A DNA stretch of 49,264 nt from Eubacterium sp. (GTDB taxonomy: Bacteria; Bacillota; Clostridia; Lachnospirales; Lachnospiraceae). The stretch spans positions 1 to 49,264 of the forward strand of contig JAFOIV010000083.1 in NCBI GenBank assembly GCA_017420535.1. Direction: 5' to 3'. The notes beneath the pieces were generated by a model that saw only the letters and a program-made list of their open reading frames with translations, was not told where the DNA came from and searched no databases. The stretch's first letter is position 1. Each line of letters opens with the position of its first letter. Made by a program: the position numbers and the translations under genes. Of the stretch, positions 16,911-25,552 are shown piece after piece.

Positions 16911-18606
16911 TGCCCTTTTCCATTTCTAAGTCGCGCTTCTTTATCTCAGCACGTCTTATCTTTCCTGAATTTGTTTTAGGTAGTTCTTTTACGAATTCTA
17001 TAAGTTTAGGTCTCTTATAGGAAGCTAGGTTATTTCTAAGATATAACATAACTTCTTTCTTAAGATCATCATTTCCTGTTTTACCATCGCAAAGAACGAT
17101 AGAAGCTTTAATTGCCTGTCCTCTGATCTTGTCAGGAACAGAAGTAACTGCACATTCGAGAACATAAGGAAGTTTCATGATCTCATTTTCAATTTCGAAA
17201 GGTCCAACCCTGTATCCTGCTGACTTGATTATGTCGTCAACTCGTCCAACATACCATAAATATCCGTCTTTGTCCATATAAGCTGTATCACCAGTGTGAT
17301 AATATCCATCATGGATAACAGATTTAGTTTTTTCTTCATCATGGTAATAACCAAGGAAAAGACCGCATGGAACACCATCTTTAATGTTAACACAGACTTC
17401 TCCGGTTTCTTCTGGAGCGCAGATATCACCATCAGGATTAAGGATCTCTATCTTATACATAGGGCTTGGTTTACCCATTGAACCTGGGCGTGGTTCCATA
17501 CCCTTAAGATTTCCAACTGTAAGAGTTGTTTCTGTCTGGCCAAAACCTTCCATGATCTTAAGGCCTGTAGCCTCATAGAACTTCTTATAGATCTCTGGAT
17601 TAAGGGCCTCACCGGCGGTAGTAGCATTTTTAAGAGAAGAAAGATCATATTCCTTTAAATTTGCATGAACCAGTACACGGTAAACCGTTGGTGGTGCACA
17701 GAAAGTTGTTATCTTGTATTTTTCCAGTAATGCAAGAATCTCTTTTGCATAGAATTCATCATAATCATAGGTGAATACAGTTGCGTTGCTCATCCACTGG
17801 CCATAGAGCTTGCCCCATACTGCTTTACCCCAGCCGGTATCACTGATGGCAAGATGAAGACCATCCTGCTCAACCTGATGCCAGTATTTGGCAGTGATGT
17901 AATGGCCTAATGGATATTTGTAACTGTGAAGAGCCATCTTAGGATAAGAAGTAGTTCCTGATGTAAAGAACATAAGCATAGGATCATCGCCAGAAGGAGA
18001 TGATTCAGTACGCTTGTAAACGTCAGAGAAAAAACGCACATCCTTATTATAAGAATGCCAGCCTTCCCTGGATGCTCCTACAAGAACCTTAGCCTTAAGT
18101 CCGTCGTAACCCTTTGCAGCTTTATTGATCTCATCGGAAATGTTGCCGTCTGCAGATGCTATGATGCAGTCGATATGAGCTGCTTTAAATCTGTATTCAA
18201 AATCTTTCTTTGTAAGAAGGAAAGATGCTGGAACAGCAATAGCACCAATCTTATGAAGTGCTATAATTGTGAACCAGAACTGATAATTACGCTTTAAAAC
18301 AAGCATTACCTTGTCGCCTTTTTTAACTCCAAGGAATTCAAGATAATTAGCAGTTTTATTTGAATAGGTCTTCATATCTTCAAAAGTTATATATCTTTCA
18401 CGCTGGTGTTTTGAAATATGAAGCATTGCAAGTTTTTTTGGATTTCTTTCTGCTATTGCATCTACCACGTCAAAAGCAAAATTAAATTTATCAGAATCAT
18501 GAAAAACGATATCTTTAAGTAATCCGGTATTATCTACTTCGGTGGATATAAAATTTCCTGCAATCCCCGGTTCTCTGCGGAGTTCAGGATTATTAACTGT
18601 TTCCAT
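16903..18606 (-). CDS. AMP-dependent acyl-CoA/acyl-ACP synthetase (ANL superfamily)
   Basis: The start METVNNPELRREPG follows AAAGGAGA and gives 567 residues. The open frame runs 71 codons further upstream, but that stretch is AT-rich low-complexity sequence covering the promoter. ANL motifs are in order: FTSGTTSYPKMALHS, GFGQTETT, YHTGDTAYMDKDGYLWYVGR, DDIIKSAGYRVGPFEIE and the C-terminal lysine motif PKTNSGKIRR. The enzyme adenylates a carboxylic acid and transfers it to CoA or ACP. Overall similarity is to acetyl/medium-chain acyl-CoA synthetases; chain length cannot be read from sequence. Overlap with the second fabF and divergence from acpP point to fatty-acid metabolism. Confidence 0.9.
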   Translation of the reverse strand: METVNNPELRREPGIAGNFISTEVDNTGLLKDIVFHDSDKFNFAFDVVDAIAERNPKKLAMLHISKHQRERYITFEDMKTYSNKTANYLEFLGVKKGDKVMLVLKRNYQFWFTIIALHKIGAIAVPASFLLTKKDFEYRFKAAHIDCIIASADGNISDEINKAAKGYDGLKAKVLVGASREGWHSYNKDVRFFSDVYKRTESSPSGDDPMLMFFTSGTTSYPKMALHSYKYPLGHYITAKYWHQVEQDGLHLAISDTGWGKAVWGKLYGQWMSNATVFTYDYDEFYAKEILALLEKYKITTFCAPPTVYRVLVHANLKEYDLSSLKNATTAGEALNPEIYKKFYEATGLKIMEGFGQTETTLTVGNLKGMEPRPGSMGKPSPMYKIEILNPDGDICAPEETGEVCVNIKDGVPCGLFLGYYHDEEKTKSVIHDGYYHTGDTAYMDKDGYLWYVGRVDDIIKSAGYRVGPFEIENEIMKLPYVLECAVTSVPDKIRGQAIKASIVLCDGKTGNDDLKKEVMLYLRNNLASYKRPKLIEFVKELPKTNSGKIRRAEIKKRDLEMEKGNE

Positions 18607-18652
18607 TCTGTTTCTCCTTTCGATAGAGAATAATGGTATGTCAAAATGTGAC

Positions 18653-18673
18653 ATGTAGTTTTTAAAACTACAT
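18653..18673. promoter_or_regulatory. Palindrome in the leader of the acyl-activating enzyme gene; candidate operator
   Basis: A perfect palindrome with 10-bp arms (ATGTAGTTTT, one central T, AAAACTACAT) lies downstream of the minus-strand -10. A second short inverted repeat (ATGTCA-N5-TGACAT, 18638-18654) is adjacent. A related AGTTTTTTAACT site lies in the acpP leader. It may bind the MarR-family regulator encoded at the end of the fab cluster, or form an RNA hairpin. Confidence 0.5.
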
Positions 18674-18702
18674 CGAATATAAAAAAATATTAACTCAAAA
18701 TA

Positions 18703-18731
18703 ATAATAGGAAGATATAGAAAAAGTGTCAA
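18703..18731 (-). promoter_or_regulatory. Sigma-A promoter for the acyl-activating enzyme and second fabF
   Basis: On the minus strand TTGACA (18731-18726), a 17-bp spacer and TATTAT (18708-18703) make a near-consensus promoter about 97 bases from the start codon. Its -35 is only 11 bp from the -35 of the divergent acpP promoter. Confidence 0.75.
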
Positions 18732-18742
18732 GGTATTTTTTG

Positions 18743-18770
18743 TTGACAAATGATTCGAAGTACTTATAAT
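18743..18770 (+). promoter_or_regulatory. Sigma-A promoter for the acpP-fab cluster
   Basis: TTGACA (18743-18748), a 16-bp spacer and TATAAT (18765-18770) match consensus in both hexamers, about 70 bases upstream of acpP. A strong promoter fits the abundance of ACP. Confidence 0.82.
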
Positions 18771-18796
18771 AAAAATAGTTAAAAATTTTTAGATAA

Positions 18797-18808
18797 AGTT
18801 TTTTAACT
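18797..18808. promoter_or_regulatory. Candidate operator in the acpP leader
   Basis: AGTTTTTTAACT, followed by AA, resembles the AGTTTTTAAAACT core of the palindrome in the divergent leader. It lies between the promoter and the ribosome binding site of acpP. It is also the right half of a larger inverted repeat, TAGTTAAAAA (18776-18785) with TTTTTAACTA (18800-18809). Binding by the MarR-family protein is a guess from context. Confidence 0.4.
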
Positions 18809-18840
18809 AAATTTTTCATTTAGTAGAAGGAGACAAAAAC

Positions 18841-19065
18841 ATGTTCGAAGAGATTAAGAAAGTAATCGTAGACACACTTAGCTGTGATGAAGACAAGGTA
18901 ACACTTGAAGCTTCTCTTACAGATGATCTTGGCGCAGATTCACTTGATGCCGTTGAACTTGGCATGGCTGTTGAAGATGCACTTGGTGTAACAATTGAAG
19001 ATGATGATCTTCCAAACATCAAGACAGTTCAGGATCTTGTTAACTACGTAGAGTCACACAAATAA
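18841..19065 (+). CDS. acpP: Acyl carrier protein
   Basis: The 74-residue acidic four-helix protein carries Ser34 in GADSLDAVEL, the site of 4'-phosphopantetheine attachment. It carries growing acyl chains through fatty-acid synthesis. The ribosome binding site is AGAAGGAGA. It is the first gene of the plus-strand fab cluster, directly under a near-consensus promoter, and is followed by a hairpin that could reduce read-through and keep ACP levels above those of the enzymes. Confidence 0.97.
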   Translation: MFEEIKKVIVDTLSCDEDKVTLEASLTDDLGADSLDAVELGMAVEDALGVTIEDDDLPNIKTVQDLVNYVESHK

Positions 19066-19104
19066 GAGTTACTTTATATAATCTTTTGCAAAAGAAATCA
19101 ATGG

Positions 19105-19136
19105 CCTGTCTGTTCTATTTTTATAGGATAGACAGG
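19105..19136 (+). terminator. Hairpin between acpP and accD; attenuator or mRNA-stabilising stem
   Basis: A 14-bp stem (CCTGTCTGTTCTAT pairing with ATAGGATAGACAGG, two G-U pairs as RNA) has a TTTT loop. No proper T-tract follows, so it probably acts as a partial terminator or a 3' stabiliser of an acpP transcript rather than a full stop. Pairing relies on G-U in this orientation, favouring a plus-strand RNA role. Confidence 0.55.
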
Positions 19137-19206
19137 TTAATGATTTAATGAGAGTTATCAGGGACGTGAAGTAGGAAAAGATGTTTAGGGTACAGGAGTA
19201 AAGACA

Positions 19207-20163
19207 ATGGCAATTTTTGGAATATTTAAAAAGAATAAAAAAGGTTCCATTCAAGATATAAAGCTTGCGCCTGATTTTGATGCCGAGGAGCAGGAGATTC
19301 CTGCAGATATCCTGGCTAAAGTCAGCGAAGAGCCCGAGAAAGAAAAAAAGAAAACTGAAGATAAGAAGGACCAGGAAGAGGAGCTCTTTACATGTACTGG
19401 ATGTAACGAACAATTTCCAGTAAGTGAAATGAAGAGAAATCTTTATGTTTGTCCTAAATGTGGAAAACATCACAAGATTTCAGCGAGAAGACGTATCAGA
19501 GGATTAGTTGATCCAGGTACATTCCGCAGACTTCGATGTGATGTTTCTTTTATTGACCCGTTAGGTTATCCGGATTATGAGGATAAGATCAAAGCACTTA
19601 AGGAAAAGACAGGACTCGATGAAGGAGTTCTTGCCGGTGTAGGTGAGATCGAAGGACATAAAGCAGTCATTGCTGTTATGGGTTCTGAATTCCTCATGGG
19701 TAGTATGGGTATTGCAGTTGGTGAGAAGATCACTAATGCATTTGAAGTAGCTGATAAGCTTAATCTTCCAATAATAATATTTACAGCCAGTGGTGGTGCG
19801 AGAATGCAGGAAGGTATCCTCTCACTTATGCAGATGGCAAAGACTTCAGCTGCTGCTAAGAAGTTCTCAGAAAATGGAGGACTTTATATTGCAGTTGAGA
19901 CACATCCAACAACAGGTGGTGTAAGCGCCAGCTTCGCAACTCTTGCAGATATAACTCTTGCAGAGCCGGGAGCGCTTATCGGATTTGCCGGACCACGTGT
20001 TATCGAGCAGACAATAGGACAGAAACTTCCAGAAGGATTCCAGAGAGCTGAATACTTACAGGATCATGGATTTATTGATGGAATAGTTAATAGAAATGAC
20101 ATGAGAGATGAGCTTAGCCATATCTTAAGTCTTCATATAAGAAGAAGGAGGCCAACATTATGA
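19207..20163 (+). CDS. accD: Acetyl-CoA carboxylase carboxyltransferase beta subunit
   Basis: The 318-residue protein begins with a roughly 60-residue charged, Lys/Glu-rich extension. A four-Cys zinc ribbon follows (Cys63, Cys66, Cys82, Cys85; CTGCNEQF...CPKCGKHH), then the crotonase-like carboxyltransferase domain with ASGGARMQEG and TTGGVSASFA. With AccA it transfers carboxyl from biotin to acetyl-CoA, making malonyl-CoA. It overlaps accA by 4 bases (ATGA), so subunits are made in equal amounts. No accB or accC accompanies it in this window. Confidence 0.96.
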   Translation: MAIFGIFKKNKKGSIQDIKLAPDFDAEEQEIPADILAKVSEEPEKEKKKTEDKKDQEEELFTCTGCNEQFPVSEMKRNLYVCPKCGKHHKISARRRIRGLVDPGTFRRLRCDVSFIDPLGYPDYEDKIKALKEKTGLDEGVLAGVGEIEGHKAVIAVMGSEFLMGSMGIAVGEKITNAFEVADKLNLPIIIFTASGGARMQEGILSLMQMAKTSAAAKKFSENGGLYIAVETHPTTGGVSASFATLADITLAEPGALIGFAGPRVIEQTIGQKLPEGFQRAEYLQDHGFIDGIVNRNDMRDELSHILSLHIRRRRPTL

Positions 20164-21104
20164 TCAGAGAAATAGATGAAAGAATGATGGCCATCGAAGA
20201 TGAACTTAGAAGTGATGCTGCATCTTCAATACCAGAAGGAAAAAAAGAGGTTCTTGAGAAAGAATATTCAGAGCTTGCTGAGAAATGTGTAAATCTCACA
20301 GCTCATGACAAGGTTTATCTTGCAAGACATAGAAGAAGACCTAAAGTAGATGATTATATCAATGCTTTATTTACAGATCTTTTCATTCAGAGAGGAGATC
20401 TTCTTGGTAAGGAAGACCAGTCTATTTTCGGTGGTATTGCAAAATTCCACGGAATACCTGTAACAGTCCTTGGCCATAGAAAAGGCAGAAATATTCAGGA
20501 AAGCATGCAGTTTAACTTTGGTATGCCTGAACCTGAAGGATATAGAAAAGCTCTTCGTATGATGAAGCAGGCCGAGAAATTCAACAGACCTATCATCACA
20601 TTTATTGATACACCAGGTGCTTATCCTGGACTTGAAGCAGAAGAGCATGGACAGAGTAATGCCATTGCAGCAAACTTAGCTGAAATGAGTGCTCTCAAGG
20701 TTCCGGTTATTGCAATAGTAACAGGTGAGGGATCCAGTGGTGGAGCTCTTGCTATCGGTGTTGCCAACAAGGTATTAATGCTTGAAAATGCAGTTTACTC
20801 AGTTCTTTCTCCAGAAGGATTTGCTTCTATCCTCTGGAAGGATGCAACTAAGGCACCTGAAGCATGTGATCTTATGAAGCTTACAGCTGCTGATCTTTAT
20901 AGATTTGGCGTTATCGATGAGATAATCGAAGAACCTCTTGGAGGAGCTCATCATAATCCAGACAGAGTCTATAAGGAAATCGAGCTGGCCATCATAAAAG
21001 AATTTAATAGAGTAAAGCATCTTTCAGGAAATGAAATTGCAAAGCAGCGTTATGAGAAGTTTAGAGACATTGATTCACTTGTAAGGGAAGGTAAATTAAG
21101 ATGA
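20160..21104 (+). CDS. accA: Acetyl-CoA carboxylase carboxyltransferase alpha subunit
   Basis: This is a 314-residue AccA. An N-terminal helical region (about 1-45) precedes the carboxyltransferase fold with RKGRN, TFIDTPGAYPGLEAEEHGQ, GEGSSGGALAIG and LSPEGFASILWKDATKAPEA, all family hallmarks. It binds AccD to form the alpha2-beta2 carboxyltransferase. It is coupled to accD by a 4-base overlap and to fabK by another ATGA overlap, giving one tightly packed translation unit. Confidence 0.97.
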   Translation: MIREIDERMMAIEDELRSDAASSIPEGKKEVLEKEYSELAEKCVNLTAHDKVYLARHRRRPKVDDYINALFTDLFIQRGDLLGKEDQSIFGGIAKFHGIPVTVLGHRKGRNIQESMQFNFGMPEPEGYRKALRMMKQAEKFNRPIITFIDTPGAYPGLEAEEHGQSNAIAANLAEMSALKVPVIAIVTGEGSSGGALAIGVANKVLMLENAVYSVLSPEGFASILWKDATKAPEACDLMKLTAADLYRFGVIDEIIEEPLGGAHHNPDRVYKEIELAIIKEFNRVKHLSGNEIAKQRYEKFRDIDSLVREGKLR

Positions 21105-22036
21105 TGTTAAATGAAATGCTTGGCATTAAATATCCTGTGATCCAGGGTGGGATGGCCAATATTGCAACAGGTAAATTTGCGGCTGCTGTATCAAATGCAG
21201 GCGGACTTGGACTTATCGGTTCAGGCGGCTGGGATGCTGCAAGAGTTGAAGAAGAGATCCATGATGCTAAGAAAGCAACAGATAAGCCATTTGGTGTAAA
21301 CCTTATGCTTATGAATCCTGATAAGGAAAATATTGCTGATCTTCTTGTAAGAGAAAACATAAAAGTAATTACAACTGGTGCCGGAACACCAGGTAAGTTA
21401 GTTGATAAATGGAAGGCTGCAGGAGCTATCGTTATTCCGGTAGTTGCAAGCTGTGCTCTTGCCAGAAAGGTAGAGCAGCAGGGCGCTGATGCAGTTATCG
21501 CTGAAGGTGGAGAATCAGGCGGACATGTTGGAGATATGACAACTATGGCCCTTGTACCTCAGGTAATTGATTCAGTTAATATCCCGGTTATCGCAGCAGG
21601 TGGTATCGCAGATGGAAGACAGATGGCTGCAGCACTTATGCTTGGAGCAACAGGTGTTCAGGTAGGAACATGCCTTCTTGTCAGTGAGGAATGCCCAATT
21701 CATGAGAATTATAAGGAAGCACTTATTAAGGCAAGAGATAATTCTACAACAGTAACAGGACGTTCTCTTAATGCACCTGTACGTATCTTAAAGAATGTTA
21801 TGGCTCGTGAATATCTTAAGCTTGAAGCACAGGCTGCTTCACGTGATGAGTTAGAGCAGATCACACTTGGTGGTCTCCGTCGTGCCGTATTTGATGGAGA
21901 TGTACAGAATGGTTCAGTTATGGCTGGTCAGGTTTGCGGACAGTTAAAGGAAGTAAAGCCTTTAGCTACAATCCTTGATGAACTTTGCGAAGGCGCTAAG
22001 AAGAGACTTGCTGAAGCTGCAAGCATCAAATTCTAG
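21101..22036 (+). CDS. fabK: Enoyl-ACP reductase II (FMN-dependent)
   Basis: The 311-residue TIM-barrel flavoprotein has IQGGMANIATGKFAAAVSNAGG, AEGGESGGHVG (His142, the FabK active-site residue) and AAGGIADGRQMAAALMLGATGVQVGT. It performs the last reduction of each elongation round. FabK replaces FabI in many Firmicutes and is naturally insensitive to triclosan; that is family knowledge. The start overlaps the accA stop (ATGA). A second in-frame ATG follows immediately, so the first residue is uncertain by one. A 123-bp gap with a hairpin separates it from fabD. Confidence 0.96.
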   Translation: MMLNEMLGIKYPVIQGGMANIATGKFAAAVSNAGGLGLIGSGGWDAARVEEEIHDAKKATDKPFGVNLMLMNPDKENIADLLVRENIKVITTGAGTPGKLVDKWKAAGAIVIPVVASCALARKVEQQGADAVIAEGGESGGHVGDMTTMALVPQVIDSVNIPVIAAGGIADGRQMAAALMLGATGVQVGTCLLVSEECPIHENYKEALIKARDNSTTVTGRSLNAPVRILKNVMAREYLKLEAQAASRDELEQITLGGLRRAVFDGDVQNGSVMAGQVCGQLKEVKPLATILDELCEGAKKRLAEAASIKF

Positions 22037-22112
22037 CAGAAGTTGAATTCTATCAGGAATTAAAAGCAAACATAAGATTCTTGTTTCTATATAGAAAAGA
22101 GAAGCATATAAC

Positions 22113-22142
22113 AGAACCTGAGCAAAATAACTGGCAGGTTCT
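22113..22142 (+). promoter_or_regulatory. Hairpin in the fabK-fabD intergenic region
   Basis: AGAACCTG and CAGGTTCT form an 8-bp stem with a 14-base loop, ending 17 bases before fabD and just before the ribosome binding site AAGGAAGG. This is the only sizeable gap in the plus-strand fab genes after accD. I see no T-tract, so it could be an mRNA processing or translation-control element. Confidence 0.4.
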
Positions 22143-22159
22143 AAGGAAGGACATAAGAC

Positions 22160-23104
22160 ATGAAAATCGGATTTTTATATGCAGGTCAGGGTGCCCAGTA
22201 CGTAGGAATGGGTAAGGACCTTTATGATACATATCCTACATTTAAGGCTGTTATGGATCAGGCTTCAGAAAATGTAGGATTTGATGTTAAGTCAATCTGT
22301 TTTGACGGACCAGATGAGAAATTAAATGAAACTCAGTATACACAGCCATGTATGGTGGCATTTGCAGTTGGAGCTACTAAGGTTCTTGCTGAAAATGGTA
22401 TCAAGCCTGATATGGCAGCAGGTCTTTCACTTGGAGAATATTCAGCCCTTAATGCAGCTGGAGTTTTCGGTGATGATCAGGTTATCAGCCTTGTAAGATA
22501 TAGAGGCGAGTCAATGCAGAATGCAGTTTCAGGAAGAGACTGCAAGATGATCGCAGTTCTTGGACTTGCAGCAGACAAGGTAAGAGAAGGCTGTGCTAAG
22601 GTTAAGGAAGAACTTGAAAGTGAAGAATTCAACATTGCTGAGCCAGCTAACTTTAACTGTCCTGGACAGATTACAGTATCAGGAGATGCAAAGGCTGTTA
22701 ATCGAGCAGCTGAAGTAATGAAGGAACTTGGAGCAAAGCGTGTGCTTCCTGTTAAGGTAAGCGGACCTTTCCATACTTCACTTATGAAGCCTGCTGGAGA
22801 TAAGCTTCGTGAGAGATTTGCTTCAGAGAATTTCGGAGAGATGAATCTTCCGGTTATCTTTAATGCTATCGGAAGAGAGAAGAATTCTGAGGAAGATATT
22901 CCTGCTTTATTGGAAAGACAAGTTCAGAGCAGTGTTCTTTTCGAGGACACCATTAATTATATGGTAAAGGCTGGGGTTGAAGCATTTGTTGAGATCGGAC
23001 CAGGAAAGACTCTTTCAAAGTTCGTTCAGAAGACAACAGATGTACCTTGCTACAATTTTGAGAAGGCAGAAGATATCGCAGTATTAGTCGAAAAGCTTAA
23101 ATAG
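22160..23104 (+). CDS. fabD: Malonyl-CoA:ACP transacylase
   Basis: The 314-residue enzyme has the N-terminal AGQGAQYVGMG loop, nucleophile Ser90 in GLSLGEYSA, and His205 in GPFHTSLM. It loads malonyl groups from CoA onto ACP for all elongation steps. The ribosome binding site AAGGAAGG is present. It is followed by fabG after a gap of about 20 bases. Length and motifs are normal for the family. Confidence 0.96.
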   Translation: MKIGFLYAGQGAQYVGMGKDLYDTYPTFKAVMDQASENVGFDVKSICFDGPDEKLNETQYTQPCMVAFAVGATKVLAENGIKPDMAAGLSLGEYSALNAAGVFGDDQVISLVRYRGESMQNAVSGRDCKMIAVLGLAADKVREGCAKVKEELESEEFNIAEPANFNCPGQITVSGDAKAVNRAAEVMKELGAKRVLPVKVSGPFHTSLMKPAGDKLRERFASENFGEMNLPVIFNAIGREKNSEEDIPALLERQVQSSVLFEDTINYMVKAGVEAFVEIGPGKTLSKFVQKTTDVPCYNFEKAEDIAVLVEKLK

Positions 23105-23124
23105 ACATAGTGATAGGAGAAAAT

Positions 23125-23865
23125 ATGGATTTAAAGGGAAAGACAGCAGTAGTAACTGGTGGAAGCCGCGGCATTGGTAGAGCTATATGTATTAAGCTTG
23201 CCAGTCTCGGTGCAAATGTTGTTACATGTTATGCTAACAGTTCAACAGCTGCTGATGAAACAGTAGCAAAATGTAAGGAATTTGGTGTTGAAGCAGTAGC
23301 TGTTAAGGCAGATATTGCAGATCCTGCTTCAGGGGCTTCACTTATTGATGAAGCCATGAAGATAAATGGCAGAGTTGATATCCTTGTTAACAATGCAGGT
23401 ATCACAAGAGACAATATCATGCTTCGTATGAAGGACGAGGAATTTGACGCTGTTATAGATACAAACCTTCGTGGTACATTTTACATGATGAAGGCTGTAA
23501 CAAAGCCAATGATGAAACAGCGTTACGGACGTATCGTAAACATCAGCTCAGTAGTTGGTGTTTATGGAAATGCAGGTCAGGTTAATTATTCAGCATCAAA
23601 GGCCGGAGTTATCGGTATGACAAAGTCATATGCTAAGGAACTTGGAAGCCGCGGCGTTACATGTAATGCAGTTGCTCCTGGTTTTATTGATACAGATATG
23701 ACAGCAGTTCTTCCAGAGGATGTAAAAGAAAAGTTAAAGAGCACTATCGCTCTTGGACGTCTTGGAACTCCGGAAGATATTGCTAATGCAGTAGCATTTC
23801 TTGCTTCAGATGAAGCATCTTACGTTACAGGTCAGGTGCTTGAAGTATCAGGTGGTATGAATTAA
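23125..23865 (+). CDS. fabG: 3-oxoacyl-ACP reductase
   Basis: The start is ATG of MDLKGKTAVVTGG, after AGGAGA, giving 246 residues, the usual FabG length. An in-frame GTG five codons earlier is not needed. Short-chain dehydrogenase features: TGGSRGIG (11-18), NNAG (89-92), and the Ser142-Tyr155-Lys159 triad (NISSVVG...YSASK). It reduces 3-oxoacyl-ACP with NADPH. It lies between fabD and fabF with gaps under 25 bases. Confidence 0.96.
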   Translation: MDLKGKTAVVTGGSRGIGRAICIKLASLGANVVTCYANSSTAADETVAKCKEFGVEAVAVKADIADPASGASLIDEAMKINGRVDILVNNAGITRDNIMLRMKDEEFDAVIDTNLRGTFYMMKAVTKPMMKQRYGRIVNISSVVGVYGNAGQVNYSASKAGVIGMTKSYAKELGSRGVTCNAVAPGFIDTDMTAVLPEDVKEKLKSTIALGRLGTPEDIANAVAFLASDEASYVTGQVLEVSGGMN

Positions 23866-23878
23866 GAAAGGGATAACC

Positions 23879-25120
23879 ATGAAAAGAAGAGTAGTTATTA
23901 CAGGAATGGGTACTATCAATCCTCTTGGATATGATGTAGAAGAAACATGGAAGAATATTAAGGCAGGCGTTTGCGGTATCGATGAGATCAAGTCAGTTGA
24001 TACAACAAATTTCAAATTAAAGATCGCAGGTGAAGTTAAGGATTATGAGCCAGAGAAATTCCTTGATAAGAAGGAAGCTCGTAAGATGGACAGATATACA
24101 CAGTTCGCAACTATCGCTGCAAGACAGGCATTTAAGGATTCAGGTCTTGATATGACTAAGGAAGATCCTTATCGTTGCGGAACTATCATTTCAAGTGGTA
24201 TCGGTGGACTTCAGACAATCGAGTCTGAACATTCAAGAGGTTTAGAGAAGGGATTCGAGAAGATCTCACCTTTCTTTATCCCAATGTCAATCTCAAATAT
24301 GGCAGCTGGACAGATCGCCATTGAGACAGGCTTTAAGGGCGTATGTGAAAGTATAGTAACAGCCTGCGCCAGTGGTAACAATGCTATCGGTGAGTCATTC
24401 CGTAACATCAGAGATGGTTATTCAGATGTTATGATGGCTGGTGGTGCTGAAGCTTGTATATGTGATATGGGTATCGGCGGATTTACAGTTATGAAGGCTC
24501 TTAATTTATCAAATGATAAAGAGAGAGCATCAATCCCATTTGATGCTGACAGAGCAGGATTTGTCATGGGTGAAGGAGCAGGTATCCTTATACTTGAAGA
24601 GTTAGAGCATGCTAAGGCTCGTGGTGCTAAGATCTACGGCGAGATCGTAGGTTATGGTGCAACATGTGATGCACATCACATTACAGCTCCGGATCCAACA
24701 GGTATGGGAGCTGCAAACTGCATGACTCAGGCAGTTAAAGATGCAGGTATCACCCCTGATAAGGTTGATTATATCAATGCTCATGGAACATCAACTCATC
24801 TTAATGATGCTGGTGAAACAGCAGCTATTAAGATTGCATTTGGTGATCATGCAAAAGAAATGATGGTAAGTTCAACAAAGTCTATGACAGGACATCTCCT
24901 TGGTGCTTCTGGTGCAGTTGAAGCTATCATCACAACAAAGGCACTTCAGGATTCATTTGTTCCTGCAACAATCAATTACAAGAATCCAGATCCTGAGTGT
25001 GATCTTGACATTGTTCCAAATGAAGGAAGAAATGTAGATATCAAGTATGCAGCTTCAAATTCACTTGGATTTGGCGGACATAATGCTTGTACATTATATA
25101 AGAAGTGGGAGGGCCAGTAA
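23879..25120 (+). CDS. fabF: Beta-ketoacyl-ACP synthase II (main cluster copy)
   Basis: The 413-residue condensing enzyme has Cys163 (TACASGNNA), His302 ([11 protein letters not shown]) and His339 ([10 protein letters not shown]). It elongates acyl-ACP with malonyl-ACP. It ends one base before the fabZ start, with the fabZ ribosome binding site inside its last codons (GGGAGGG). It differs from the divergent second FabF in the region after the active-site Cys (ACASGNN versus ACSSGLD). In many Firmicutes accB lies between fabF and fabZ; here nothing does. Confidence 0.97.
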   Translation: MKRRVVITGMGTINPLGYDVEETWKNIKAGVCGIDEIKSVDTTNFKLKIAGEVKDYEPEKFLDKKEARKMDRYTQFATIAARQAFKDSGLDMTKEDPYRCGTIISSGIGGLQTIESEHSRGLEKGFEKISPFFIPMSISNMAAGQIAIETGFKGVCESIVTACASGNNAIGESFRNIRDGYSDVMMAGGAEACICDMGIGGFTVMKALNLSNDKERASIPFDADRAGFVMGEGAGILILEELEHAKARGAKIYGEIVGYGATCDAHHITAPDPTGMGAANCMTQAVKDAGITPDKVDYINAHGTSTHLNDAGETAAIKIAFGDHAKEMMVSSTKSMTGHLLGASGAVEAIITTKALQDSFVPATINYKNPDPECDLDIVPNEGRNVDIKYAASNSLGFGGHNACTLYKKWEGQ

Positions 25121-25121
25121 G

Positions 25122-25550
25122 ATGGAACTTGATGCAAATGAGATCCAGAAGATCCTTCCTCACAGATATCCAATGCAGTTAGTGGATAAGATCACTGACT
25201 TTGAGCCGGGTGTATGGGCAGAAGGAATTAAATGTGTAACTATAAATGAGCCTTTCTTCCAGGGACATTTCCCGGGACTTGCTGTAATGCCAGGGGTACT
25301 TATCGTAGAAGCTCTTGCACAGACTGGTGCTGTAGCAATCCTTTCAGAAGAAGAAAACAAAGGCAAGGTTGCATTCTTTGGCGGCATCAAGAATGCACGC
25401 TTTAAGAAGCAGGTTAAGCCAGGGGACGTGCTCCATTTAAGATGTGAGATCACAAAGCGTAAAGGTCCTGTAGGCTTTGGAACAGCAGTAGCAACTGTTG
25501 ATGGCAAGGTGGCTTGCCAGGCAGAAATATCATTTGCTATAGGAGAATAG
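25122..25550 (+). CDS. fabZ: 3-hydroxyacyl-ACP dehydratase
   Basis: The start [17 protein letters not shown] is chosen by family alignment and the GGGAGGG site, giving 142 residues, the usual FabZ length. The frame open upstream is antisense-free shadow inside fabF. The hot-dog fold has His49 (FQGHFPG) and Glu63 (VLIVEALAQ) as catalytic pair. It dehydrates 3-hydroxyacyl-ACP to the trans-2-enoyl form for FabK. No FabM or FabN isomerase gene is seen nearby, so the route to unsaturated fatty acids is not explained here. Confidence 0.97.
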   Translation: MELDANEIQKILPHRYPMQLVDKITDFEPGVWAEGIKCVTINEPFFQGHFPGLAVMPGVLIVEALAQTGAVAILSEEENKGKVAFFGGIKNARFKKQVKPGDVLHLRCEITKRKGPVGFGTAVATVDGKVACQAEISFAIGE

Positions 25551-25552
25551 GA

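Noticed and set aside
18607-18819. N-terminal extension of 71 codons for the acyl-activating enzyme
   Set aside because: It would cover the promoter and leader palindrome, is low-complexity Phe/Tyr/Lys sequence, and the Met at 18606 has an excellent ribosome binding site and the family-like start.
24211-25507. Antisense frames opposite fabF and fabZ
   Set aside because: No ribosome binding sites and no family resemblance; the sense strand is fully explained by fab genes.
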